Assembly: GCA_029226205.1 (NCBI GenBank) | Contig: JAQXXT010000074.1 | Coordinates: forward strand, 1-60,749 | Source of the DNA: Prevotellaceae bacterium | Lineage (GTDB): Bacteria; Bacteroidota; Bacteroidia; Bacteroidales; Bacteroidaceae | DNA: 60,749 bases | Direction: 5' to 3' | Part shown: positions 33,153 through 42,388 of the stretch, one piece after another | Layout of the letters: each line of letters begins with the position of its first letter | How positions within the stretch are numbered: the stretch's first letter is position 1 | The notes under the pieces: generated by a model | What the model was told of the DNA's origin: nothing | What the model saw: the letters and a program-made list of their open reading frames with translations, nothing else | Databases searched by the model: none | Made by a program: the position numbers and the translations under genes

Positions 33153-35687
33153 TTAGAATGACATCATGAAGTTGAAGCGCAGGCCCCAGCGGCGCGTGAC
33201 ATCGGGATTGTTGTTGTAGGTCAGACGACGGACGTAATCAACGCCGAAGAACTTGAAGATGTTGTGTACACCGACGAGGAACTCCATATACGGCTGGTTG
33301 CCGATGACGTGAGAGCCTTCGGGAAGCTGGAAGAGCTTGTTGTCGCCGGGATTCTTCAGCGGGTTGTTCTTATCCGTGAGATGTCCCCACATACCTTTGA
33401 AGCCGATGAGCTCACGCCATTTCAGCTTTTTGATGAGCGGCAGACGGTTGAAGAGTTTTCCATTGAGGTCCCAGATGGCGCTCCAGTAGAGATGACGGTC
33501 GGTGATGAACTCCATATTGCGCATGAGGTTGAACGTTGTCTCATTGGCGTCGGCGACATAACTCAGACTCACGGGCGGCATGAGGAGGAGCGGGAACGGC
33601 GCCTTGTTCCACTCAGCGCGTCCAATGACGTTGAGGTTGATGTAACCGAAGGAGCCGAGCCACTGCCGTTTGTACAGGCTGAGTTCCGTGATGTTGTAGT
33701 TATACTGTCCACCAAGGAAATGATTCAGACCCATGTTGTGCGTCAGGGAGATCTCCGGAGCGTCGAAGTTCACAGGCCAGCGGCGCTGCTTCGTGTTGAT
33801 ATACGTCTGGTTCGGATGGTAGTCGATGCCGAAGTTCAGCTCCGTCGTGCGGATCTTGAAGATCTCGGGATCATTGTTGACGGGGACGAAATGGAGATCA
33901 CCGGCCACTTGATTGCTCTCCGTCTTGATGCCGAGGTCAAACGACAGGCCGTTCTCAGACTCATACTTGAACGACAGTTTCTGACGGTTGAAGAAATACA
34001 TCTGACGGACGGTCTGCGTACGCCAGCTCTCGAAGATATTATCCTTGTTGTTGACGAGGAACTTATCGGCCGGTGACATCAGGTCGCGTGTCGACTCGAA
34101 GGAGATGTCACGGATAGGATATTCAAACTCAGCCAACTCCTTCTTGTTGAACGAGTAGGTGATCTTACTGCCGTAGTACCACTGATGACTGGCAGCACCG
34201 TAAGCTCCCCATCCCGTCCAGAACAGATGTGAGTTGAGGTTGGCGGTGGTACGGCCGCTGAGACGCCAGCGGGCACCGTCGACGAAGTTGGACGAGAGGA
34301 CGGTGTTGATCGGGCCGATGTCGAAATAGTTCTTATGGCCCGGCTTGCTCGTCTCGATATAGTTCTCCACGAACATCTGCAGGCCGACGATAGCCCAGCC
34401 GAAGTTCTTGCTCTTCGTCAGACGGTAAGTGAAATAGTCCATATCGCCCTCGCCGTTCGTCAGTGGGATCGGGCGTGCCGTAGCCCAGTAGTTGTCGCTG
34501 CGCACACGGGCACTCGGCTCTTCGACTTTCGGCGCTGAGCCTCGGAACTCCTTCTTCGAGATAGGATCGAAGGAGTAGTCCTGCATACGCGTATTGCGGA
34601 CCACGAGGAGGTTCGGGATGATGGAGACGACATTGACCTCGGCGGCCATGTCATCCTGTGAGAGGACCCACTGGCCGTTGCTGAGCTTGTCGAACTGCTG
34701 GATGATATTCATGTTCTGCACGAAGTTGACACCGCTCTGCTTCGGCAGCTTCAGCGTACAGCGCTTGACCTGCAGGGCAGAGTCTTTCGTGATATAGAGG
34801 TCACCCTGGAAGCCGAAGTCCTGATGGTTGGCGGGATAATAGAGCACATGATAGCAGCTGTCGCGGTCCACCTTCACCGTGTCCTGTATGAAATAATGGT
34901 AGAAAGAGATTGCCTCACTACCGATAGGAGAGGGGAAGGGATACTGCAGCAGACGGATATAGTTGTCGTAGATATTCACGTCGGTGAAGACCTCCTTCAG
35001 CATCGTGTTGAGGATGTCACCCGTCTGAATGATCTTGTTGACGCCGGCAGAGCGCTGCGCCACGACAATCGTCTTCTCCTTCTTCGGATCCTTGCGGTAG
35101 ATCTGTTTCGTGATCGTCTCGTCTACGGAGATCGGCAGAATGAACTGACCGTTGTACGGACTCTGGTCGATATGATGCTGGAACCACTCAGGCTTCTTGT
35201 CCGTCTTCGTGGTGTCGATCTTATCGCGTGAGAACGTCAGCTTCTGATATTTCGTGTAAGCATAATAGTCATGACGGTCGAGATCCGTCTTATGCTTCTG
35301 GGCAATGACACGACGCATGAGTTCCACGGCAGGGTTGTTCTTGCGGTGGTAACGGACGCGCTTACTCTTCACGACGACCTCCGAGAGGTTGTGGGCCGTT
35401 GACTTCAGTTCAATGGTGATACTGTCGGGGCACTGCGTGAGGTTGAGGATCTTGTCGGTATAGCCGAGACAAGAGGCCGTCAGCGGTGTGCCGGCATGGA
35501 ATGGAATTTCAAAATATCCTTCGCCGTCGCACGTTGCTGATAACTTCAACGACTTATAGAACACGGAGGCGTAAGGGATGCCGTAGCCGTCGGCTTCATC
35601 GACGACATGTCCCTTAAGCATCTGGATCTGTGCTGATGCTGTCAGCACGGCCAGCGGAAGGAGTAATAATAATAGTAGTCTTCTCAT
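33153..35687 (-). CDS. DUF5686 outer-membrane protein with carboxypeptidase-like regulatory domain
   Basis: An 844-residue envelope protein with signal peptide (MRRLLLLLLLPLAVLTASAQ), an N-terminal regulatory-like beta-sandwich (about 22-105, LKGHVVDEADGYGIPYASVFYKS), a conserved middle that begins with the VELMRRVIAQKHKTDLDRHDYYAYTKY segment, and a long C-terminal barrel ending GLRFNFMMSF. The architecture is that of DUF5686 proteins; their function is unknown. Start 35687 gives a clean signal peptide, whereas 35717 does not. A minus-strand promoter is suggested at 35820-35791. Confidence 0.9.
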   Translation of the reverse strand: MRRLLLLLLLPLAVLTASAQIQMLKGHVVDEADGYGIPYASVFYKSLKLSATCDGEGYFEIPFHAGTPLTASCLGYTDKILNLTQCPDSITIELKSTAHNLSEVVVKSKRVRYHRKNNPAVELMRRVIAQKHKTDLDRHDYYAYTKYQKLTFSRDKIDTTKTDKKPEWFQHHIDQSPYNGQFILPISVDETITKQIYRKDPKKEKTIVVAQRSAGVNKIIQTGDILNTMLKEVFTDVNIYDNYIRLLQYPFPSPIGSEAISFYHYFIQDTVKVDRDSCYHVLYYPANHQDFGFQGDLYITKDSALQVKRCTLKLPKQSGVNFVQNMNIIQQFDKLSNGQWVLSQDDMAAEVNVVSIIPNLLVVRNTRMQDYSFDPISKKEFRGSAPKVEEPSARVRSDNYWATARPIPLTNGEGDMDYFTYRLTKSKNFGWAIVGLQMFVENYIETSKPGHKNYFDIGPINTVLSSNFVDGARWRLSGRTTANLNSHLFWTGWGAYGAASHQWYYGSKITYSFNKKELAEFEYPIRDISFESTRDLMSPADKFLVNNKDNIFESWRTQTVRQMYFFNRQKLSFKYESENGLSFDLGIKTESNQVAGDLHFVPVNNDPEIFKIRTTELNFGIDYHPNQTYINTKQRRWPVNFDAPEISLTHNMGLNHFLGGQYNYNITELSLYKRQWLGSFGYINLNVIGRAEWNKAPFPLLLMPPVSLSYVADANETTFNLMRNMEFITDRHLYWSAIWDLNGKLFNRLPLIKKLKWRELIGFKGMWGHLTDKNNPLKNPGDNKLFQLPEGSHVIGNQPYMEFLVGVHNIFKFFGVDYVRRLTYNNNPDVTRRWGLRFNFMMSF

Positions 35688-35790
35688 ACCTATATATATT
35701 ATTCTTTTGTTGTACATTTTTATTCGCGGCAGATTCCTTCTGACTGTGACTTTCTTCGTTGATGAAGGAACTGCCTTTCGTTTCCCGCTG

Positions 35791-35820
35791 CAAAATTACG
35801 AAAAATATCCACTCTACAAA
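35791..35820 (-). promoter_or_regulatory. Probable promoter of the DUF5686 gene
   Basis: On the minus strand, TTTG (35820-35817) and TAATTTTG (35798-35791) are 18 bp apart, giving a leader of about 100 nt. Confidence 0.55.
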
Positions 35821-35915
35821 AGTTTTCGACACTGTTTTGACCTATTAGAACATCTTTTTACCTGAAAATAAAATAATTCTTTGTGGAAATGTTCTATTTG
35901 TTCGAAAAAAATGTC

Positions 35916-35923
35916 TAACTTTG
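35916..35923 (+). promoter_or_regulatory. Probable -7 element of the AraC-family gene
   Basis: TAACTTTG, 22 bp before the start codon. TTTG at 35897-35900 is 15 bp upstream, shorter than usual. Confidence 0.5.
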
Positions 35924-35945
35924 CAACCAAAAAGAACAAGGACGA

Positions 35946-36821
35946 ATGTATAACGAGGCGATGGCTCATTCTTTTGGACCAGACTACGATGTAGTCTATG
36001 ATTCTTCGGATATCGTATTCACGGATAACATCCGAAATTTTTCCGGAAAGATGGAGCCTATGAAGATGGACCGTACGGTGATGATCTTCTGTATGGTCGG
36101 ACAGATGCAGGTGGACATCAATGATGCAACCATCCGTGCTGAGCGTGGACAGATGCTGATCTGTCCTTCCAACAGCTATGTCTCCAATGTCCTCTTCAGT
36201 TCCGACTTCGAGTGTAAGGCGCTGATCATGTCTCCGCACGCCATCCTCGCTTTCCTTCACGACCAGGCGACGATATGGAACCAGGCTATCTACGTGAAGA
36301 ATATCCGGGTCGTGGAGTTCGGACAGCAGGACCGTCCTTACTATGAGAAGTTCTATGACCTCGCCAAACTGGTTTACAACGACCCACGGAAACTCGTCTT
36401 CAAGGAGCGTACGTTCCATTGGATCTGCTATGGTCTGCTGTCGTGGACCTGTGGCATCCTGGAGAATATGATGCAGTCGGAGCATACGGCACTGAGCCAG
36501 AATTCCTATTTTGAGAAGTTCCTTGATCTTCTCGATAAGGAAGATGTGAAATACCACTCTGTACAGTATTACGCCGATAAGCTCTGCATCACCTCGAAAT
36601 ATCTCTCCATGCTCTGTCGAACGAGTAGTGGAAAGACGGCATCGGAATGGATCCGTGACTATGTCATGGAGGATATCCGTTATTACCTGAAAGGGACAAG
36701 GCTGTCGATGAAAGAGATCGCCGTCAAGCTCGGCTTCCCCAACGCCTCCTTCTTCGGGAAGTTCGTCAAAGACCGTTTCGGCATGTCGCCGCTGGCCTAC
36801 CGCAGAAGTGTGAAACTTTGA
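35946..36821 (+). CDS. AraC/XylS family transcriptional regulator
   Basis: The 291-residue protein has an N-terminal cupin-like sensing half (about 30-150) and a C-terminal double helix-turn-helix (about 190-291): HSVQYYADKLCITSKYLSMLCRTSSGKTASEWI then LSMKEIAVKLGFPNASFFGKFVKDRFGMSPLAYRR. It is divergent from the DUF5686 gene and 43 bp upstream of the GNAT gene. It may control either neighbour or the following lipid locus; no operator was identified. Confidence 0.93.
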   Translation: MYNEAMAHSFGPDYDVVYDSSDIVFTDNIRNFSGKMEPMKMDRTVMIFCMVGQMQVDINDATIRAERGQMLICPSNSYVSNVLFSSDFECKALIMSPHAILAFLHDQATIWNQAIYVKNIRVVEFGQQDRPYYEKFYDLAKLVYNDPRKLVFKERTFHWICYGLLSWTCGILENMMQSEHTALSQNSYFEKFLDLLDKEDVKYHSVQYYADKLCITSKYLSMLCRTSSGKTASEWIRDYVMEDIRYYLKGTRLSMKEIAVKLGFPNASFFGKFVKDRFGMSPLAYRRSVKL

Positions 36822-36864
36822 GTGGCGGGTGAATGATTGAAATGCTAATAAAGAAAGAACTAAG

Positions 36865-37998
36865 ATGAATATACAGTTGGACATTCGTCCGATACATACG
36901 AAAAAGGAAATTCGGGATTTTGCCCATTTCGGTAATCACCTCTACTGCGGCAATAACTGTTGGGTGCCCGATATAGAGAGCGATCTCCGTGCCCTCTTCA
37001 AGCCTAAAACGGCTGACGGCGATGAGGCCGTCGTGATTCAGGGCTTTGGCGCCTATCGTGGCAATGAGATGGTGGGACGTATCCTCGGTATTGTCAACCA
37101 CAGAGCCAACAAGAAGTGGAAGACCCATACCGTGCGCTTCGGTATCTTCGACTTCATCGATGACCTCGCTGTCTCAAAAGGACTTCTCGATGCCGTCGCT
37201 GAATGGGGCCGTCAGCAGGGACTGGATAATATCCAGGGACCGCTCGGCGCCACGGACTTCGACAAAGAGGGTATGCTGATGGAGAATTTCGACATGCTCG
37301 GTTCGATGTCGATGTATTATAATGCCGCTTATTATCCGCAGCATATGCAGCAGCTCGGCTATGAGAAGGCTGTCGACTGGCTGAGCATCCATCTGAATAT
37401 CCCGAAGGAACTGCCGCAGCGGTATATCAAGACGGCAGGGATCGTGAAGAAGATGTTGAAAGTCCATGTGCGCTATCTCACGGCTAGTGAGGTCAATGAC
37501 GGCTGGGGCGAGAAGGTCTTCAATCTCCTCAACGAGGCTTATGCTCCTCTGTACGGCTTCTCCGCTTTTACGAGGGAGCAGGCGCAGCATTTCATCAGTG
37601 CCTATCTGCCGCTGTTGAATATGAAGATGATGCCCGTCGTCGTCGATGAACATGACAATATCGTCTGTCTGGCGATCACCATGGGCAGTCTCTCCCACGC
37701 TCTCCGTAAGTCAAAAGGCCGTCTCTGGCCGTTCGGCTGGTTCCATCTTCTGAAAGCGCTGAAGTTGAAGCATGAGGATACGGTGGAGATGTTGCTCATC
37801 GGCGTGAAGCCGGAGCTGCAGGGGATCGGCCTGACGTCATTGGTCTTCCTGGAACTCATCAAGACCTATAATGACCTCGGCTATAAGTACGCCATCACGG
37901 GTCCGCAGTTGGAGACGAACGTGAAAGAGCTCTCACAATGGAAATATCTTAATCCCGAGCTCGTCATGCGCCGCCGCTGTTGGAAGAAGCCTCTGTAG
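36865..37998 (+). CDS. GNAT-fold acyltransferase-like protein
   Basis: A 377-residue protein with a C-terminal acetyl-CoA binding motif (GVKPELQGIGLTSLVF, QGIG at about 319-322). The long N-terminal half has a conserved-looking GPLGATDFDKEGMLMENFDMLG segment. The acceptor is unknown. It follows the AraC regulator and precedes the ketosynthase locus, from which repeats separate it. Its TAG stop codon is the first three bases of a family D repeat. Confidence 0.85.
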   Translation: MNIQLDIRPIHTKKEIRDFAHFGNHLYCGNNCWVPDIESDLRALFKPKTADGDEAVVIQGFGAYRGNEMVGRILGIVNHRANKKWKTHTVRFGIFDFIDDLAVSKGLLDAVAEWGRQQGLDNIQGPLGATDFDKEGMLMENFDMLGSMSMYYNAAYYPQHMQQLGYEKAVDWLSIHLNIPKELPQRYIKTAGIVKKMLKVHVRYLTASEVNDGWGEKVFNLLNEAYAPLYGFSAFTREQAQHFISAYLPLLNMKMMPVVVDEHDNIVCLAITMGSLSHALRKSKGRLWPFGWFHLLKALKLKHEDTVEMLLIGVKPELQGIGLTSLVFLELIKTYNDLGYKYAITGPQLETNVKELSQWKYLNPELVMRRRCWKKPL

Positions 37999-38276
37999 GG
38001 ACATGATTTATCATGTTCCGCCAACGTGGTGTTAGGGCGCCCACAAGGGGTGTTAGGGCGCCCACAAGGGGTGTTAGGGCGCCCACAAGGGGTGCCCCTA
38101 CGGAGGCAGAAATCCCCCACCGTAGGGTGCGGCCCTTGTGGCCGTCCTAACCGGGAAAATGTAGGGACATGATTCATCATGTTCGGCCAACGTGGTGTTA
38201 GGGCGCCCACAAGGGGTGTTAGGGCGCCCACAAGGGGTGTTAGGGCGCCCACAAGGGGTGCCCCTACGAAGGAAAA
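37996..38276. repeat. Duplicated D-B-B-B / A module between the GNAT and ketosynthase genes
   Basis: A module of family D plus three exact 21-bp tandem units (TTAGGGCGCCCACAAGGGGTG) occurs at 37996-38101 and again at about 38160-38276, with a forward family A (38117-38150) between them. The 21-bp units are reverse B stems. The region is 311 bp long and holds no gene. No strong promoter for the ketosynthase gene was found in the remaining 33 bp. Confidence 0.93.
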
Positions 38277-38309
38277 TACGAATAAGAATAAAAAATAAAT
38301 ATAATAACA

Positions 38310-39530
38310 ATGGCAAATAGAGTAGTAATCACGGGAATGGGTATCTGGAGTTGTCTGGGTACTACCCTCGATGAAGTTCGTGATGCCCTGTATCAGGGTA
38401 AGTGTGGAGTCATTTTCAGTCAGGAGCGCAAGGATGCCGGCTTCCTCTCTGCTTTGTGCACCGATGTGCCCAAGCCCAATCTGAAGCCGTACGTCGACCG
38501 TAATATGCGTAAGTTCATGCCCGAAGAGGCACAGTATGCTTACATGGCTACGCGCCAGGCTTTGGAGAACGCGAAGATGGATCAGGACTATCTCGACGCC
38601 CATGAGGTAGGTCTCATCTATGGTAACGACTCTGTGGCAGAGGCAACGATGGATGCCCTCGACAAGTTCCGTAATCTCGGCAACACCCTCGCCTGTGGCT
38701 CCGGCGCTATCTTCCAGTCGATGAACTCCACGGTGACGATGAACCTCGCCTGTCTCTTCCATCTGAAAGGCATCAACCTCACGGCCAGCGCTGCCTGCGC
38801 CAGCGGCAGCCAGTCTATCGGTCTCGGTTATCTGTTGATCAAGGACGGTCTGCAGGACACGGTGATCTGCGGTGGCGCTCAGGAGAACAATATGTATTGT
38901 GTGGCCAGCTTCGACGGTATCAACGCTTTCTCCAAGCGTAATGATGACCCGAAGCATGCCAGCCGGCCTTTCGACCGTGACCGTGATGGTCTCGTGCCGG
39001 GCGGCGGTGCTGCCACCGTTATCCTCGAGAGCTACGAGAGTGCCGTGAAGCGTGGCGCGCCGATCCTCGGTGAGGTCCTCGGCTGGGGCTTCTCCGGCAA
39101 TGGCGCTCATATCTCCACGCCGAACGTCGAGGGTCCTGCCCGCAGTCTGCAGCTCGCTATCGAACATGCTGGTGTTGATCCGCGTGAGATCGGTTATGTC
39201 AATGCCCATGCCACTTCTACGCGTGCCGGTGACGGCCGTGAGGCAGAAGCTATCGCACGAGTATTCGGTGACTATAAGGTGCCCGTAACTTCTACGAAGG
39301 GACAGACCGGTCATGAGATGTGGATGGCCGGTGCCAGTGAGATGGTCTACACGATGCTGATGATGAAGAACGGCTTCATCGCCGGTAACCTCAACTTCGA
39401 GAATGCCGATGAGCACACGAACTGCATCAATATCATCCCCGAGACGGTTGAGACGAAGTTCAACATGTTCCTCTCCAACTCTTTCGGCTTTGGTGGCACG
39501 AACTCCAGCCTTGTGGTGAAGGATCTGTAA
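38310..39530 (+). CDS. Beta-ketoacyl-ACP synthase (FabB-like)
   Basis: It condenses malonyl-ACP with an acyl-ACP. The 406-residue protein is FabB-like in its first 70 residues (SQERKDAGF; NMRKFMPEEAQYAYMA) and has the Cys-His-His triad at C163 (TASAACASGSQSIG), H300 (NAHATST) and H335 (KGQTGHE), with K330. It is next to its own ACP and an MMPL exporter, which suggests a dedicated pathway and not bulk fatty-acid synthesis. Product is unknown. Confidence 0.94.
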   Translation: MANRVVITGMGIWSCLGTTLDEVRDALYQGKCGVIFSQERKDAGFLSALCTDVPKPNLKPYVDRNMRKFMPEEAQYAYMATRQALENAKMDQDYLDAHEVGLIYGNDSVAEATMDALDKFRNLGNTLACGSGAIFQSMNSTVTMNLACLFHLKGINLTASAACASGSQSIGLGYLLIKDGLQDTVICGGAQENNMYCVASFDGINAFSKRNDDPKHASRPFDRDRDGLVPGGGAATVILESYESAVKRGAPILGEVLGWGFSGNGAHISTPNVEGPARSLQLAIEHAGVDPREIGYVNAHATSTRAGDGREAEAIARVFGDYKVPVTSTKGQTGHEMWMAGASEMVYTMLMMKNGFIAGNLNFENADEHTNCINIIPETVETKFNMFLSNSFGFGGTNSSLVVKDL

Positions 39531-39565
39531 AATCAAACAATACATTCATTATATACATTATTATT

Positions 39566-39808
39566 ATGACACGCGAAGAAATCATCAAGAAGATCAATTC
39601 TGCTATGGCAGAAGAATTCGAAGTAGAAGAGAGTGATATCACTCCCGATGCAAATATCAAAGAGACACTCGAACTGGACAGCCTGAACCTCGTCGACCTC
39701 GTCGCTATGGTACAGCAGGAGTTCAAGGTACAGATCCCTATCTCCGATCTGCCGAAGATCCAGACCTTCAAGAATCTCTACGATTATATCGAGAGCCATC
39801 AGGGATAA
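39566..39808 (+). CDS. Acyl carrier protein
   Basis: An 80-residue acidic carrier with the phosphopantetheine site Ser39 in ELDSLNLVDLV. It differs from the standard fatty-acid ACP (DSLDTVEL-type) and lies 35 bp after the ketosynthase gene, so it likely serves that enzyme. A terminator-like hairpin follows. Confidence 0.94.
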   Translation: MTREEIIKKINSAMAEEFEVEESDITPDANIKETLELDSLNLVDLVAMVQQEFKVQIPISDLPKIQTFKNLYDYIESHQG

Positions 39809-39815
39809 AGTAATG

Positions 39816-39849
39816 GATAGCCTGGAGTTTTCCAGGCTATCTGTTTGTT
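39816..39849 (+). terminator. Hairpin between the ACP and MMPL genes
   Basis: GATAGCCTGGA and TCCAGGCTATC pair over 11 bp, followed by TGTTTGTTT. It could end the ketosynthase-ACP transcript or attenuate the exporter gene. Confidence 0.75.
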
Positions 39850-39904
39850 TACTCCTTCCTCCTGCCCCCGCAGGCGTATAACTTTTCTTATTCAGATATC
39901 CGTC

Positions 39905-42388
39905 ATGACAGAACTCTGTATCCGTATCTATCGCTATTTCCAGGCCCATCGTGCCGTCTTCTGGACGACGATGATCGGCCTCTTTGTTGTCTTTGGCTTC
40001 TTTGCCTCCCGCATCCATCTGGAGGAGGACCTCAACAAGCTGATGCCGGCGTCACGTAACCCCGACGGCTCGGTGAAGCTCGCCTTCGCCGACCTGCGTA
40101 TCAAGGACAAGACTTTCCTGCTCTTCCAGGCGAAGGACAAGAAGGCCATGGACCAGCTGGCTCCTGTCTGCGACGCTTTCGTTGCTGACCTGGAGAAAGT
40201 GGACAGCAAAGGCGGAAAGGCACAGCAGTCTATCGATAACATCTTCTGTTCTATTCCTGAAGATATCATGGGTGATGGCATCGACTATCTCTCGGCTCAT
40301 CTGCCGGCCTATATTGATACGACACTCTACAGCAGTATCGACAGTCTGCTCACGCCGGCTCATTTTCAGAAACAGATGCAGCAGAATGCCGAGGACTTCA
40401 GTTCGGAGATCGGGGATATGTATCCCGAACTTATCTCCATGGATCCTATCGGCATGAGGAATGTCTTGCAGAAAGACTATGCGCCGCTGATCTCCGGGGG
40501 CAGTGGGAGCTATAAGATCAAGGACGATCATATCTTTGTCAAAGACGGTACGGTATGTCTCGCCTTTATCACCCCGCGCTTCTCGGCTACGAATACGGGA
40601 CAGGGCTCGAAACTCTTTGAGGAGTTGAATGACCAGATCAAGAAGTATCAGAAGACGCATCCTGATATCAAGATCTGTTATCATGGCACGCCGGCGAGCG
40701 GCTATTATAACTCTACAACGATCAAGCACGACCTGACGACAACGGTCTTCGGATCGCTGATCGTCGCGATGCTGCTCATCTGGTTCTGTTTCCGCAATGG
40801 CAACACATTGCCGTTGCTCTTCCTCCCCGTGGCCTTCGGCGCCCTCTTCGGTCTGGCGTTGATGGATATCATCCGTGGAGAATTCTCACTGCTGGCCCTT
40901 GGCATCGGCGCCGTCATCCTCGGTGTGTCGATGAGCTACGTGCTTCATGTGCTTACGCATTTCAAGTATGTCTCCGATGTCGAACAGGTGTTGCGTGAGG
41001 AGGTGAAGCCGGTCTGCTTGGGTTGTATCACCACCGTCGGCTCCTTCCTCGGCCTCGTCTTTGTCAAGACGGACCTGTTGCAGGACTTCGGTCTCTTTGC
41101 CACCTTCTCTATCGTTGGTACGACAGCATTCTCCCTCATCTTCCTGCCGCAGTTCCTCAATCCGAAGAACAACAAGATCAACCGTAAGGCATTTAACTGG
41201 ATTGAGAAGATCAATGATTATCCTTACGACCGCAAGCGCCCGCTGATCATCACCGTCAGCGCTATCGTCGTGATCTGTCTCGTCGCCTTCCTCGTGAATG
41301 GCGGTACGCAGTTTGATGCCGATATGCATGACCTCGGCTATAATGATCCTGAGGTAAGCTATTCGGAGAATCTGTTGGAGAGTAAGACCTATACAGGAGA
41401 CAAGACAAAATATTTCGCGTCTACGGGAAAAACGATGGAGGAAGCCATCGAGAATTTCGGCTCTCTCTCTCATCAGCTTGACTCCCTGCAGCGCATCGGC
41501 CTTGTGAAGAGTTATACACATACCGAGAAAGTCTTCGTGCCGCTGAAGGTACAGCAGCAGCGCATCCGTGCGTGGTATGCTTTCTGGACACCGCAGCGCC
41601 TGCAGAAGGTACGGTCACTCATCGCCGCCACGGCACCGCAGGCCGGACTGACGACGGATGCCTTCGACACGTTCTTCGACTCCTTCCAGCAGAAAGCGAC
41701 GGCTGATCCTCTCTATAAGGCAGATATCATTCCCGCCGGTTATCTCTCTACCCTCATGGAACGCAGCTATGGCGGTGATTACCTCTGCTATACGTCAGTA
41801 AGGTGTAAGAACGACAGTATCCGCAGTGACCACAGCGACTATAGCCGTATCTGTAATGCCGTGGCGTCGAAGCCCCACCAGATGGTGCTCGATACCTATT
41901 ATTATACGACGGACAACCTGAAGATGCTCAACAGTGACTTCAACGTCCTGCAGTGGATCTCCATGGCCTTTGTGTTCGTTGTCCTGCTGCTGAGTTTCAA
42001 GGGGAATATCAAACTGTCATTGCTCGGTTTCATGCCGATCATCCTGTCATGGATCGTCGTCCTCGGCGCTATGGCGATCTTCGGCATGAAGTTCAACCTC
42101 GTGAATATCATCATCTCCACATTCATCTTCGGTATCGGCGTAGACTATAGCATCTTCGTCATGAGCGGTCTCGTCGATGGTGGTGACGGCAGTAAGCTGT
42201 TGGCTTATCATAAGACAGCCATCTTCTTCTCTGCCGCGATCCTCGTCATCACGCTGGGCTCGATGTTGTTGGCTACGCACCCGGCCATTAAGAGTGTGGG
42301 CTTCTCCACGCTCGTCGGTCTGCTCTCTGCCGTCATCCTCTCTTATGTCCTTCAACCGGCAATATACAGAAAATGGATCAAAAAGTAA
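39905..42388 (+). CDS. MMPL/RND-type lipid exporter
   Basis: An 827-residue inner-membrane transporter with a first helix (about 17-36), a periplasmic domain, a cluster of helices around 275-430, a second periplasmic domain and a final helix cluster (about 680-820; NIIISTFIFGIGVDYSIFVMSG). The repeat of two RND halves is typical of MMPL exporters that move lipids or polyenes. ATG 39905 is chosen since the hydrophilic extension to 39845 contains no conserved feature. It overlaps the next gene by 16 bp. Substrate is inferred from neighbours only. Confidence 0.9.
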   Translation: MTELCIRIYRYFQAHRAVFWTTMIGLFVVFGFFASRIHLEEDLNKLMPASRNPDGSVKLAFADLRIKDKTFLLFQAKDKKAMDQLAPVCDAFVADLEKVDSKGGKAQQSIDNIFCSIPEDIMGDGIDYLSAHLPAYIDTTLYSSIDSLLTPAHFQKQMQQNAEDFSSEIGDMYPELISMDPIGMRNVLQKDYAPLISGGSGSYKIKDDHIFVKDGTVCLAFITPRFSATNTGQGSKLFEELNDQIKKYQKTHPDIKICYHGTPASGYYNSTTIKHDLTTTVFGSLIVAMLLIWFCFRNGNTLPLLFLPVAFGALFGLALMDIIRGEFSLLALGIGAVILGVSMSYVLHVLTHFKYVSDVEQVLREEVKPVCLGCITTVGSFLGLVFVKTDLLQDFGLFATFSIVGTTAFSLIFLPQFLNPKNNKINRKAFNWIEKINDYPYDRKRPLIITVSAIVVICLVAFLVNGGTQFDADMHDLGYNDPEVSYSENLLESKTYTGDKTKYFASTGKTMEEAIENFGSLSHQLDSLQRIGLVKSYTHTEKVFVPLKVQQQRIRAWYAFWTPQRLQKVRSLIAATAPQAGLTTDAFDTFFDSFQQKATADPLYKADIIPAGYLSTLMERSYGGDYLCYTSVRCKNDSIRSDHSDYSRICNAVASKPHQMVLDTYYYTTDNLKMLNSDFNVLQWISMAFVFVVLLLSFKGNIKLSLLGFMPIILSWIVVLGAMAIFGMKFNLVNIIISTFIFGIGVDYSIFVMSGLVDGGDGSKLLAYHKTAIFFSAAILVITLGSMLLATHPAIKSVGFSTLVGLLSAVILSYVLQPAIYRKWIKK

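Noticed and set aside
37996..38276. CRISPR-like array
   Set aside because: The units are adjacent without variable spacers, and belong to dispersed families found across the window; no cas genes.
38098..38316. Small minus-strand ORF in the repeat module
   Set aside because: Composed wholly of translated repeats (CGRPNTP units); not a gene.
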